A stretch of DNA of 64,000 nucleotides. It comes from Phytophthora colocasiae. Its lineage: Eukaryota > Oomycota > Peronosporomycetes > Peronosporales > Peronosporaceae. This document shows, piece by piece, positions 10,301-25,300 of the stretch. Position 1 is the stretch's first letter. Every line of letters begins with the position of its first letter. A program made the translations under genes and the position numbers. Below the pieces are notes generated by a model. The model was not told the origin of the DNA and ran no database searches. It saw nothing but the letters and a program-made list of their open reading frames with translations. The DNA lies in NCBI GenBank assembly GCA_018806915.1, contig JAGKQI010000013.1, positions 1 through 64,000 of the forward strand. The letters are read 5' to 3'.

Positions 10301-13300
10301 AGATGGCGTATACAATGCACGCGAACACGCACGTGGGAGGAAACAAACGACACACTTTTCCGCTTCTAGGATGTGCACCGACTATGTATATACGTATACC
10401 ACCTGTTTGTGTGCACGAAACCGAGCATGTATGCTGCGTGTATTCCGTGTCGTGCTTTCTATCCGCGAGTGTACTAGTAGCCACTGTAATGTTGTTGCAG
10501 GCTGCTTCTATCCGCTGATTGGCTACGAACTTGACATAAAACGGCTGTCTGTGGTTTGTAGTCGGATTCGGTATGGTCAAAAGACACCCTTGCGAAATTT
10601 CAGGCCCGCCAGGTCTGTAGTTGCTGCAGTATTACAATCTAATCGCTGATTGGTTATTGCGTGTATACACGCCCTTCTATATCCATTCTCATAGTGAACC
10701 ATGTAGACATCGATATCTTACGAGTGGCTGTTTTTTCGCGCGAATTTTGCACCAACTTGGCCCTCCTGAGCTTCTTCTGTCTGGCGAAGGAGTTCAAAAC
10801 CAAACTAGTGATATCGAGGTGCCCAAAACTGTTAACTTTGGGTTGGGGACCCCACGATACAGGGCAAAGGGACCCCCGACAGAGGGCAAAACCGGTTGAC
10901 CCCCGGACCCCGCCGATACACGTGTATCGGCTGAAACATATATATAGGGTTGCGCCGGATCGTGGGGCCGGAGGACAAACTTTGAGACGAGACTGTGTGC
11001 GTTGTAGTTGGCGGTAGCGGGCAAGTCGCGGCGCAAATCGTATCTACGGATCAAGGCGCGTCGAGTGGTACCGGTGGCGGGTCATGTATGTGCACAACCA
11101 TTCCGCCCCGTCTATGTAAAGATGGCGTATACAATGCACGCGAACACGCACGTGGGAGAAACAAACGACACACTTTTCCGCTTCTAGGATGTGCACCGAC
11201 TATGTATATACGTATACCACCTGTTTGTGTGCACGAAACCGAGCATGTATGCTGCGTGTATTCCGTGTCGTGCTTTCTATCCGCGAGTGTACTAGTAGCC
11301 ACTGTAATGTTGTTGCAGGCTGCTTCTATCCGCTGATTGGCTACGAACTTGACATAAAACGGCTGTCTGTGGTTTGTAGTCGGATTCGGTATGGTCAAAA
11401 GACACCCTTGCGAAATTTCAGGCCCGCCAGGTCTGTAGTTGCTGCAGTATTACAATCTAATCGCTGATTGGTTATTGCGTGTATACACGCCCTTCTATAT
11501 CCATTCTCATAGTGAACCATGTAGACATCGATATCTTACGAGTGGCTGTTTTTTTCGCGCGAATTTTGCACCAACTTGGCCCTCCTGAGCTTCTTCTGTC
11601 TGGCGAAGGAGTTCAAAACCAAACTAGTGATATCGAGGTGCCCAAAACTGTTAACTTTGGGTTGGGGACCCCACGATACAGGGCAAAGGGACCCCCGACA
11701 GAGGGCAAAACCGGTTGAGGGGACCCCGGACCCCGCCGATACACGTGTATCGGCTGGAAACATATATATAGGGTTGCGCCGGATCGTGGGGCCGGAGGAC
11801 AAACTTTGAGACGAGACTGTGTGCGTTGTAGTTGGCGGTAGCGGGCAAGTCGCGGCGCAAATCGTATCTACGGATCAAGGCGCGTCGAGTGGTACCGGTG
11901 GCGGGTCATGTATGTGCACAACCATTCCGCCCCGTCTATGTAAAGATGGCGTATACAATGCACGCGAACACGCACGTGGGAGGAAACAAACGACACACTT
12001 TTCCGCTTCTAGGATGTGCACCGACTATGTATATACGTATACCACCTGTTTGTGTGCACGAAACCGAGCATGTATGCTGCGTGTATTCCGTGTCGTGCTT
12101 TCTATCCGCGAGTGTACTAGTAGCCACTGTAATGTTGTTGCAGGCTGCTTCTATCCGCTGATTGGCTACGAACTTGACATAAAACGGCTGTCTGTGGTTT
12201 GTAGTCGGATTCGGTATGGTCAAAAGACACCCTTGCGAAATTTCAGGCCCGCCAGGTCTGTAGTTGCTGCAGTATTACAATCTAATCGCTGATTGGTTAT
12301 TGCGTGTATACACGCCCTTCTATATCCATTCTCATAGTGAACCATGTAGACATCGATATCTTACGAGTGGCTGTTTTTTTCGCGCGAATTTTGCACCAAC
12401 TTGGCCCTCCTGAGCTTCTTCTGTCTGGCGAAGGAGTTCAAAACCAAACTAGTGATATCGAGGTGCCCAAAACTGTTAACTTTGGGTTGGGGACCCCACG
12501 ATACAGGGCAAAGGGACCCCCGACAGAGGCAAAACCGGTTGAGGGGACCCCCGGACCCCGCCGATACACGTGTATCGGCTGAAACATATATATAGGGTTG
12601 CGCCGGATCGTGGGGCCGGAGGACAAACTTTGAGACGAGACTGTGTGCGTTGTAGTTGGCGGTAGCGGGCAAGTCGCGGCGCAAATCGTATCTACGGATC
12701 AAGGCGCGTCGAGTGGTACCGGTGGCGGGTCATGTATGTGCACAACCATTCCGCCCCGTCTATGTAAAGATGGCGTATACAATGCACGCGAACACGCACG
12801 TGGGAGGAAACAAACGACACACTTTTCCGCTTCTAGGATGTGCACCGACTATGTATATACGTATACCACCTGTTTGTGTGCACGAAACCGAGCATGTATG
12901 CTGCGTGTATTCCGTGTCGTGCTTTCTATCCGCGAGTGTACTAGTAGCCACTGTAATGTTGTTGCAGGCTGCTTCTATCCGCTGATTGGCTACGAACTTG
13001 ACATAAAACGGCTGTCTGTGGTTTGTAGTCGGATTCGGTATGGTCAAAAAGACACCCTTGCGAAATTTCAGGCCCGCCAGGTCTGTAGTTGCTGCAGTAT
13101 TACAATCTAATCGCTGATTGGTTATTGCGTGTATACACGCCCTTCTATATCCATTCTCATAGTGAACCATGTAGACATCGATATCTTACGAGTGGCTGTT
13201 TTTTCGCGCGAATTTTGCACCAACTTGGCCCTCCTGAGCTTCTTCTGTCTGGCGAAGGAGTTCAAAACCAAACTAGTGATATCGAGGTGCCCAAAACTGT

Positions 13301-16300
13301 TAACTTTGGGTTGGGGACCCCACGATACAGGGCAAAGGGACCCCCGACAGAGGGCAAAACCGGTTGAGGGGACCCCCGGACCCCGCCGATACACGTGTAT
13401 CGGCTGAAACATATATATAGGGTTGCGCCGGATCGTGGGGCCGGAGGACAAACTTTGAGACGAGACTGTGTGCGTTGTAGTTGGCGGTAGCGGGCAAGTC
13501 GCGGCGCAAATCGTATCTACGGATCAAGGCGCGTCGAGTGGTACCGGTGGCGGGTCATGTATGTGCACAACCATTCCGCCCCGTCTATGTAAAGATGGCG
13601 TATACAATGCACGCGAACACGCACGTGGGAGGAAACAAACGACACACTTTTCCGCTTCTAGGATGTGCACCGACTATGTATATACGTATACCACCTGTTT
13701 GTGTGCACGAAACCGAGCATGTATGCTGCGTGTATTCCGTGTCGTGCTTTCTATCCGCGAGTGTACTAGTAGCCACTGTAATGTTGTTGCAGGCTGCTTC
13801 TATCCGCTGATTGGCTACGAACTTGACATAAAACGGCTGTCTGTGGTTTGTAGTCGGATTCGGTATGGTCAAAAGACACCCTTGCGAAATTTCAGGCCCG
13901 CCAGGTCTGTAGTTGCTGCAGTATTACAATCTAATCGCTGATTGGTTATTGCGTGTATACACGCCCTTCTATATCCATTCTCATAGTGAACCATGTAGAC
14001 ATCGATATCTTACGAGTGGCTGTTTTTTTCGCGCGAATTTTGCACCAACTTGGCCCTCCTGAGCTTCTTCTGTCTGGCGAAGGAGTTCAAAACCAAACTA
14101 GTGATATCGAGGTGCCCAAAACTGTTAACTTTGGGTTGGGGACCCCACGATACAGGGCAAAGGGACCCCCGACAGAGGGCAAAACCGGTTGAGGGGACCC
14201 CGGACCCCGCCGATACACGTGTATCGGCTGGAAACATATATATAGGGTTGCGCCGGATCGTGGGGCCGGAGGACAAACTTTGAGACGAGACTGTGTGCGT
14301 TGTAGTTGGCGGTAGCGGGCAAGTCGCGGCGCAAATCGTATCTACGGATCAAGGCGCGTCGAGTGGTACCGGTGGCGGGTCATGTATGTGCACAACCATT
14401 CCGCCCCGTCTATGTAAAGATGGCGTATACAATGCACGCGAACACGCACGTGGGAGAAACAAACGACACACTTTTCCGCTTCTAGGATGTGCACCGACTA
14501 TGTATATACGTATACCACCTGTTTGTGTGCACGAAACCGAGCATGTATGCTGCGTGTATTCCGTGTCGTGCTTTCTATCCGCGAGTGTACTAGTAGCCAC
14601 TGTAATGTTGTTGCAGGCTGCTTCTATCCGCTGATTGGCTACGAACTTGACATAAAACGGCTGTCTGTGGTTTGTAGTCGGATTCGGTATGGTCAAAAGA
14701 CACCCTTGCGAAATTTCAGGCCCGCCAGGTCTGTAGTTGCTGCAGTATTACAATCTAATCGCTGATTGGTTATTGCGTGTATACACGCCCTTCTATATCC
14801 ATTCTCATAGTGAACCATGTAGACATCGATATCTTACGAGTGGCTGTTTTTTCGCGCGAATTTTGCACCAACTTGGCCCTCCTGAGCTTCTTCTGTCTGG
14901 CGAAGGAGTTCAAAACCAAACTAGTGATATCGAGGTGCCCAAAACTGTTAACTTTGGGTTGGGGACCCCACGATACAGGGCAAAGGGACCCCCGACAGAG
15001 GGCAAAACCGGTTGAGGGACCCCGGACCCCGCCGATACACGTGTATCGGCTGGAAACATATATATAGGGTTGCGCCGGATCGTGGGGCCGGAGGACAAAC
15101 TTTGAGACGAGACTGTGTGCGTTGTAGTTGGCGGTAGCGGGCAAGTCGCGGCGCAAATCGTATCTACGGATCAAGGCGCGTCGAGTGGTACCGGTGGCGG
15201 GTCATGTATGTGCACAACCATTCCGCCCCGTCTATGTAAAGATGGCGTATACAATGCACGCGAACACGCACGTGGGAGGAAACAAACGACACACTTTTCC
15301 GCTTCTAGGATGTGCACCGACTATGTATATACGTATACCACCTGTTTGTGTGCACGAAACCGAGCATGTATGCTGCGTGTATTCCGTGTCGTGCTTTCTA
15401 TCCGCGAGTGTACTAGTAGCCACTGTAATGTTGTTGCAGGCTGCTTCTATCCGCTGATTGGCTACGAACTTGACATAAAACGGCTGTCTGTGGTTTGTAG
15501 TCGGATTCGGTATGGTCAAAAGACACCCTTGCGAAATTTCAGGCCCGCCAGGTCTGTAGTTGCTGCAGTATTACAATCTAATCGCTGATTGGTTATTGCG
15601 TGTATACACGCCCTTCTATATCCATTCTCATAGTGAACCATGTAGACATCGATATCTTACGAGTGGCTGTTTTTTCGCGCGAATTTTGCACCAACTTGGC
15701 CCTCCTGAGCTTCTTCTGTCTGGCGAAGGAGTTCAAAACCAAACTAGTGATATCGAGGTGCCCAAAACTGTTAACTTTGGGTTGGGGACCCCACGATACA
15801 GGGCAAAGGGACCCCCGACAGAGGGCAAAACCGGTTGAGGGGACCCCGGACCCCGCCGATACACGTGTATCGGCTGGAAACATATATATAGGGTTGCGCC
15901 GGATCGTGGGGCCGGAGGACAAACTTTGAGACGAGACTGTGTGCGTTGTAGTTGGCGGTAGCGGGCAAGTCGCGGCGCAAATCGTATCTACGGATCAAGG
16001 CGCGTCGAGTGGTACCGGTGGCGGGTCATGTATGTGCACAACCATTCCGCCCCGTCTATGTAAAGATGGCGTATACAATGCACGCGAACACGCACGTGGG
16101 AGGAAACAAACGACACACTTTTCCGCTTCTAGGATGTGCACCGACTATGTATATACGTATACCACCTGTTTGTGTGCACGAAACCGAGCATGTATGCTGC
16201 GTGTATTCCGTGTCGTGCTTTCTATCCGCGAGTGTACTAGTAGCCACTGTAATGTTGTTGCAGGCTGCTTCTATCCGCTGATTGGCTACGAACTTGACAT

Positions 16301-19300
16301 AAAACGGCTGTCTGTGGTTTGTAGTCGGATTCGGTATGGTCAAAAGACACCCTTGCGAAATTTCAGGCCCGCCAGGTCTGTAGTTGCTGCAGTATTACAA
16401 TCTAATCGCTGATTGGTTATTGCGTGTATACACGCCCTTCTATATCCATTCTCATAGTGAACGATGTAGACATCGATATCTTACGAGTGGCTGTTTTTTC
16501 GCGCGAATTTTGCACCAACTTGGCCCTCCTGAGCTTCTTCTGTCTGGCGAAGGAGTTCAAAACCAAACTAGTGATATCGAGGTGCCCAAAACTGTTAACT
16601 TTGGGTTGGGGACCCCACGATACAGGGCAAAGGGACCCCCGACAGAGGGCAAAACCGGTTGAGGGACCCCGGACCCCGCCGATACACGTGTATCGGCTGG
16701 AAACATATATATAGGGTTGCGCCGGATCGTGGGGCCGGAGGACAAACTTTGAGACGAGACTGTGTGCGTTGTAGTTGGCGGTAGCGGGCAAGTCGCGGCG
16801 CAAATCGTATCTACGGATCAAGGCGCGTCGAGTGGTACCGGTGGCGGGTCATGTATGTGCACAACCATTCCGCCCCGTCTATGTAAAGATGGCGTATACA
16901 ATGCACGCGAACACGCACGTGGGAGGAAACAAACGACACACTTTTCCGCTTCTAGGATGTGCACCGACTATGTATATACGTATACCACCTGTTTGTGTGC
17001 ACGAAACCGAGCATGTATGCTGCGTGTATTCCGTGTCGTGCTTTCTATCCGCGCAGTGTACTAGTAGCCACTGTAATGTTGTTGCAGGCTGCTTCTATCC
17101 GCTGATTGGCTACGAACTTGACATAAAACGGCTGTCTGTGGTTTGTAGTCGGATTCGGTATGGTCAAAAGACACCCTTGCGAAATTTCAGGCCCGCCAGG
17201 TCTGTAGTTGCTGCAGTATTACAATCTAATCGCTGATTGGTTATTGCGTGTATACACGCCCTTCTATATCCATTCTCATAGTGAACGATGTAGACATCGA
17301 TATCTTACGAGTGGCTGTTTTTTCGCGCGAATTTTGCACCAACTTGGCCCTCCTGAGCTTCTTCTGTCTGGCGAAGGAGTTCAAAACCAAACTAGTGATA
17401 TCGAGGTGCCCAAAACTGTTAACTTTGGGTTGGGGACCCCACGATACAGGGCAAGGGACCCCCGACAGAGGCAAAACCGGTTGAGGGGACCCCGGACCCC
17501 GCCGATACACGTGTATCGGCTGGAAACATATATAGGGTTGCGCCGGATCGTGGGGCCGGAGGACAAACTTTGAGACGAGACTGTGTGCGTTGTAGTTGGC
17601 GGTAGCGGGCAAGTCGCGGCGCAAATCGTATCTACGGATCAAGGCGCGTCGAGTGGTACCGGTGGCGGGTCATGTATGTGCACAACCATTCCGCCCCGTC
17701 TATGTAAAGATGGCGTATACAATGCACGCGAACACGCACGTGGGAAGAAACAAACGACACACTTTTCCGCTTCTAGGATGTGCACCGACTATGTATATAC
17801 GTATACCACCTGTTTGTGTGCACGAAACCGAGCATGTATGCTGCGTGTATTCCGTGTCGTGCTTTCTATCCGCGAGTGTACTAGTAGCCACTGTAATGTT
17901 GTTGCAGGCTGCTTCTATCCGCTGATTGGCTACGAACTTGACATAAAACGGCTGTCTGTGGTTTGTAGTCGGATTCGGTATGGTCAAAAAGACACCCTTG
18001 CGAAATTTCAGGCCCGCCAGGTCTGTAGTTGCTGCAGTATTACAATCTAATCGCTGATTGGTTATTGCGTGTATACACGCCCTTCTATGTCCATTCTCAT
18101 AGTGAACGATGTAGACATCGATATCTTACGAGTGGCTGTTTTTTCGCGCGAATTTTGCACCAACTTGGCCCTCCTGAGCTTCTTCTGTCTGGCGAAGGAG
18201 TTCAAAACCAAACTAGTGATATCGAGGTGCCCAAAACTGTTAACTTTGGGTTGGGGACCCCACGATACAGGGCAAAGGGACCCCCGACAGAGGGCAAAAC
18301 CGGTTGAGGGGACCCCGGACCCCGCCGATACACGTGTATCGGCTGGAAACATATATATAGGGTTGCGCCGGATCGTGGGGCCGGAGGACAAACTTTGAGA
18401 CGAGACTGTGTGCGTTGTAGTTGGCGGTAGCGGGCAAGTCGCGGCGCAAATCGTATCTACGGATCAAGGCGCGTCGAGTGGTACCGGTGGCGGGTCATGT
18501 ATGTGCACAACCATTCCGCCCCGTCTATGTAAAGATGGCGTATACAATGCACGCGAACACGCACGTGGGAGGAAACAAACGACACACTTTTCCGCTTCTA
18601 GGATGTGCACCGACTATGTATATACGTATACCACCTGTTTGTGTGCACGAAACCGAGCATGTATGCTGCGTGTATTCCGTGTCGTGCTTTCTATCCGCGA
18701 GTGTACTAGTAGCCACTGTAATGTTGTTGCAGGCTGCTTCTATCCGCTGATTGGCTACGAACTTGACATAAAACGGCTGTCTGTGGTTTGTAGTCGGATT
18801 CGGTATGGTCAAAAGACACCCTTGCGAAATTTCAGGCCCGCCAGGTCTGTAGTTGCTGCAGTATTACAATCTAATCGCTGATTGGTTATTGCGTGTATAC
18901 ACGCCCTTCTATATCCATTCTCATAGTGAACGATGTAGACATCGATATCTTACGAGTGGCTGTTTTTTCGCGCGAATTTTGCACCAACTTGGCCCTCCTG
19001 AGCTTCTTCTGTCTGGCGAAGGAGTTCAAAACCAAACTAGTGATATCGAGGTGCCCAAAACTGTTAACTTTGGGTTGGGGACCCCACGATACAGGGCAAA
19101 GGGACCCCCGACAGAGGCAAAACCGGTTGAGGGACCCCGGACCCCGCCGATACACGTGTATCGGCTGGAAACATATATATAGGGTTGCGCCGGATCGTGG
19201 GGCCGGAGGACAAACTTTGAGACGAGACTGTGTGCGTTGTAGTTGGCGGTAGCGGGCAAGTCGCGGCGCAAATCGTATCTACGGATCAAGGCGCGTCGAG

Positions 19301-22300
19301 TGGTACCGGTGGCGGGTCATGTATGTGCACAACCATTCCGCCCCGTCTATGTAAAGATGGCGTATACAATGCACGCGAACACGCACGTGGGAGGAAACAA
19401 ACGACACACTTTTCCGCTTCTAGGATGTGCACCGACTATGTATATACGTATACCACCTGTTTGTGTGCACGAAACCGAGCATGTATGCTGCGTGTATTCC
19501 GTGTCGTGCTTTCTATCCGCGAGTGTACTAGTAGCCACTGTAATGTTGTTGCAGGCTGCTTCTATCCGCTGATTGGCTACGAACTTGACATAAAACGGCT
19601 GTCTGTGGTTTGTAGTCGGATTCGGTATGGTCAAAAGACACCCTTGCGAAATTTCAGGCCCGCCAGGTCTGTAGTTGCTGCAGTATTACAATCTAATCGC
19701 TGATTGGTTATTGCGTGTATACACGCCCTTCTATATCCATTCTCATAGTGAACCATGTAGACATCGATATCTTACGAGTGGCTGTTTTTTTCGCGCGAAT
19801 TTTGCACCAACTTGGCCCTCCTGAGCTTCTTCTGTCTGGCGAAGGAGTTCAAAACCCAAACTAGTGATATCGAGGTGCCCAAAACTGTTAACTTTGGGTT
19901 GGGGACCCCACGATACAGGGCAAAGGGACCCCCGACAGAGGGCAAAACCGGTTGAGGGACCCCGGACCCCGCCGATACACGTGTATCGGCTGGAAACATA
20001 TATATAGGGTTGCGCCGGATCGTGGGGCCGGAGGACAAACTTTGAGACGAGACTGTGTGCGTTGTAGTTGGCGGTAGCGGGCAAGTCGCGGCGCAAATCG
20101 TATCTACGGATCAAGGCGCGTCGAGTGGTACCGGTGGCGGGTCATGTATGTGCACAACCATTCCGCCCCGTCTATGTAAAGATGGCGTATACAATGCACG
20201 CGAACACGCACGTGGGAGGAAACAAACGACACACTTTTCCGCTTCTAGGATGTGCACCGACTATGTATATACGTATACCACCTGTTTGTGTGCACGAAAC
20301 CGAGCATGTATGCTGCGTGTATTCCGTGTCGTGCTTTCTATCCGCGAGTGTACTAGTAGCCACTGTAATGTTGTTGCAGGCTGCTTCTATCCGCTGATTG
20401 GCTACGAACTTGACATAAAACGGCTGTCTGTGGTTTGTAGTCGGATTCGGTATGGTCAAAAGACACCCTTGCGAAATTTCAGGCCCGCCAGGTCTGTAGT
20501 TGCTGCAGTATTACAATCTAATCGCTGATTGGTTATTGCGTGTATACACGCCCTTCTATATCCATTCTCATAGTGAACCATGTAGACATCGATATCTTAC
20601 GAGTGGCTGTTTTTTCGCGCGAATTTTGCACCAACTTGGCCCTCCTGAGCTTCTTCTGTCTGGCGAAGGAGTTCAAAACCAAACTAGTGATATCGAGGTG
20701 CCCAAAACTGTTAACTTTGGGTTGGGGACCCCACGATACAGGGCAAAGGGACCCCCGACAGAGGGCAAAACCGGTTGAGGGGACCCCCGGACCCCGCCGA
20801 TACACGTGTATCGGCTGAAACATATATATAGGGTTGCGCCGGATCGTGGGGCCGGAGGACAAACTTTGAGACGAGACTGTGTGCGTTGTAGTTGGCGGTA
20901 GCGGGCAAGTCGCGGCGCAAATCGTATCTACGGATCAAGGCGCGTCGAGTGGTACCGGTGGCGGGTCATGTATGTGCACAACCATTCCGCCCCGTCTATG
21001 TAAAGATGGCGTATACAATGCACGCGAACACGCACGTGGGAGGAAACAAACGACACACTTTTCCGCTTCTAGGATGTGCACCGACTATGTATATACGTAT
21101 ACCACCTGTTTGTGTGCACGAAACCGAGCATGTATGCTGCGTGTATTCCGTGTCGTGCTTTCTATCCGCGAGTGTACTAGTAGCCACTGTAATGTTGTTG
21201 CAGGCTGCTTCTATCCGCTGATTGGCTACGAACTTGACATAAAACGGCTGTCTGTGGTTTGTAGTCGGATTCGGTATGGTCAAAAGACACCCTTGCGAAA
21301 TTTCAGGCCCGCCAGGTCTGTTGTCGCTGCAGTATTTCAATCTTATCGCTGATTGGTTATTGTGTGTATACACGCCCTTCTATATCCATTCTCATAGTGA
21401 ACGATGTAGACATCGATATCTTACGAGTGGCTGTTTTTTTCGCGCGAATTTTGCACCAACTTGGCCCTCCTGAGCTTCTTCTGTCTGGCGAAGGAGTTCA
21501 AAACAAACTAGTGATATCGAGGTGCCCAAAACTGTTAACTTTGGGTTGGGGACCCCACGATACAGGGCAAAGGGACCCCCGACAGAGGCAAAACCGGTTG
21601 AGGGGACCCCCGGACCCCGCCGATACACGTGTATCGGCTGAAACATATATATAGGGTTGCGCCGGATCGTGGGGCCGGAGGACAAACTTTGAGACGAGAC
21701 TGTGTGCGTTGTAGTTGGCGGTAGCGGGCAAGTCGCGGCGCAAATCGTATCTACGGATCAAGGCGCGTCGAGTGGTACCGGTGGCGGGTCATGTATGTGC
21801 ACAACCATTCCGCCCCGTCTATGTAAAGATGGCGTATACAATGCACGCGAACACGCACGTGGGAGGAAACAAACGACACACTTTTCCGCTTCTAGGATGT
21901 GCACCGACTATGTATATACGTATACCACCTGTTTGTGTGCACGAAACCGAGCATGTATGCTGCGTGTATTCCGTGTCGTGCTTTCTATCCGCGAGTGTAC
22001 TAGTAGCCACTGTAATGTTGTTGCAGGCTGCTTCTATCCGCTGATTGGCTACGAACTTGACATAAAACGGCTGTCTGTGGTTTGTAGTCGGATTCGGTAT
22101 GGTCAAAAGACACCCTTGCGAAATTTCAGGCCCGCCAGGTCTGTAGTTGCTGCAGTATTACAATCTAATCGCTGATTGGTTATTGCGTGTATACACGCCC
22201 TTCTATATCCATTCTCATAGTGAACGATGTAGACATCGATATCTTACGAGTGGCTGTTTTTTCGCGCGAATTTTGCACCAACTTGGCCCTCCTGAGCTTC

Positions 22301-25300
22301 TTCTGTCTGGCGAAGGAGTTCAAAACCAAACTAGTGATATCGAGGTGCCCAAAACTGTTAACTTTGGGTTGGGGACCCCACGATACAGGGCAAAGGGACC
22401 CCCGACAGAGAGGCAAAACCGGTTGAGGGGACCCCGGACCCCGCCGATACACGTGTATCGGCTGGAAACATATATATAGGGTTGCGCCGGATCGTGGGGC
22501 CGGAGGACAAACTTTGAGACGAGACTGTGTGCGTTGTAGTTGGCGGTAGCGGGCAAGTCGCGGCGCAAATCGTATCTACGGATCAAGGCGCGTCGAGTGG
22601 TACCGGTGGCGGGTCATGTATGTGCACAACCATTCCGCCCCGTCTATGTAAAGATGGCGTATACAATGCACGCGAACACGCACGTGGGAGGAAACAAACG
22701 ACACACTTTTCCGCTTCTAGGATGTGCACCGACTATGTATATACGTATACCACCTGTTTGTGTGCACGAAACCGAGCATGTATGCTGCGTGTATTCCGTG
22801 TCGTGCTTTCTATCCGCGAGTGTACTAGTAGCCACTGTAATGTTGTTGCAGGCTGCTTCTATCCGCTGATTGGCTACGAACTTGACATAAAACGGCTGTC
22901 TGTGGTTTGTAGTCGGATTCGGTATGGTCAAAAGACACCCTTGCGAAATTTCAGGCCCGCCAGGTCTGTAGTTGCTGCAGTATTACAATCTAATCGCTGA
23001 TTGGTTATTGCGTGTATACACGCCCTTCTATATCCATTCTCATAGTGAACGATGTAGACATCGATATCTTACGAGTGGCTGTTTTTTCGCGCGAATTTTG
23101 CACCAACTTGGCCCTCCTGAGCTTCTTCTGTCTGGCGAAGGAGTTCAAAACCAAACTAGTGATATCGAGGTGCCCAAAACTGTTAACTTTGGGTTGGGGA
23201 CCCCACGATACAGGGCAAAGGGACCCCCGACAGAGGGCAAAACCGGTTGAGGGGACCCCGGACCCCGCCGATACACGTGTATCGGCTGGAAACATATATA
23301 TAGGGTTGCGCCGGATCGTGGGGCCGGAGGACAAACTTTGAGACGAGACTGTGTGCGTTGTAGTTGGCGGTAGCGGGCAAGTCGCGGCGCAAATCGTATC
23401 TACGGATCAAGGCGCGTCGAGTGGTACCGGTGGCGGGTCATGTATGTGCACAACCATTCCGCCCCGTCTATGTAAAGATGGCGTATACAATGCACGCGAA
23501 CACGCACGTGGGAGGAAACAAACGACACACTTTTCCGCTTCTAGGATGTGCACCGACTATGTATATACGTATACCACCTGTTTGTGTGCACGAAACCGAG
23601 CATGTATGCTGCGTGTATTCCGTGTCGTGCTTTCTATCCGCGAGTGTACTAGTAGCCACTGTAATGTTGTTGCAGGCTGCTTCTATCCGCTGATTGGCTA
23701 CGAACTTGACATAAAACGGCTGTCTGTGGTTTGTAGTCGGATTCGGTATGGTCAAAAGACACCCTTGCGAAATTTCAGGCCCGCCAGGTCTGTAGTTGCT
23801 GCAGTATTACAATCTAATCGCTGATTGGTTATTGCGTGTATACACGCCCTTCTATCCATTCTCATAGTGAACGATGTAGACATCGATATCTTACGAGTGG
23901 CTGTTTTTTCGCGCGAATTTTGCACCAACTTGGCCCTCCTGAGCTTCTTCTGTCTGGCGAAGGAGTTCAAAACCAAACTAGTGATATCGAGGTGCCCAAA
24001 ACTGTTAACTTTGGGTTGGGGACCCCACGATACAGGGCAAAGGGACCCCCGACAGAGAGGCAAAACCGGTTGAGGGGACCCCCGGACCCCGCCGATACAC
24101 GTGTATCGGCTGAAACATATATATAGGGTTGCGCCGGATCGTGGGGCCGGAGGACAAACTTTGAGACGAGACTGTGTGCGTTGTAGTTGGCGGTAGCGGG
24201 CAAGTCGCGGCGCAAATCGTATCTACGGATCAAGGCGCGTCGAGTGGTACCGGTGGCGGGTCATGTATGTGCACAACCATTCCGCCCCGTCTATGTAAAG
24301 ATGGCGTATACAATGCACGCGAACACGCACGTGGGAGGAAACAAACGACACACTTTTCCGCTTCTAGGATGTGCACCGACTATGTATATACGTATACCAC
24401 CTGTTTGTGTGCACGAAACCGAGCATGTATGCTGCGTGTATTCCGTGTCGTGCTTTCTATCCGCGAGTGTACTAGTAGCCACTGTAATGTTGTTGCAGGC
24501 TGCTTCTATCCGCTGATTGGCTACGAACTTGACATAAAACGGCTGTCTGTGGTTTGTAGTCGGATTCGGTATGGTCAAACAGACACCCTTGCGAAATTTC
24601 AGGCCCGCCAGGTCTGTAGTTGCTGCAGTATTACAATCTAATCGCTGATTGGTTATTGCGTGTATACACGCCCTTCTATATCCATTCTCATAGTGAACCA
24701 TGTAGACATCGATATCTTACGAGTGGCTGTTTTTTCGCGCGAATTTTGCACCAACTTGGCCCTCCTGAGCTTCTTCTGTCTGGCGAAGGAGTTCAAAACC
24801 AAACTAGTGATATCGAGGTGCCCAAAACTGTTAACTTTGGGTTGGGGACCCCACGATACAGGGCAAAGGGACCCCCGACAGAGAGCAAAACCGGTTGAGG
24901 GACCCCCGGACCCCGCCGATACACGTGTATCGGCTGAAACATATATATAGGGTTGCGCCGGATCGTGGGGCCGGAGGACAAACTTTGAGACGAGACTGTG
25001 TGCGTTGTAGTTGGCGGTAGCGGGCAAGTCGCGGCGCAAATCGTATCTACGGATCAAGGCGCGTCGAGTGGTACCGGTGGCGGGTCATGTATGTGCACAA
25101 CCATTCCGCCCCGTCTATGTAAAGATGGCGTATACAATGCACGCGAACACGCACGTGGGAGGAAACAAACGACACACTTTTCCGCTTCTAGGATGTGCAC
25201 CGACTATGTATATACGTATACCACCTGTTTGTGTGCACGAAACCGAGCATGTATGCTGCGTGTATTCCGTGTCGTGCTTTCTATCCGCGAGTGTACTAGT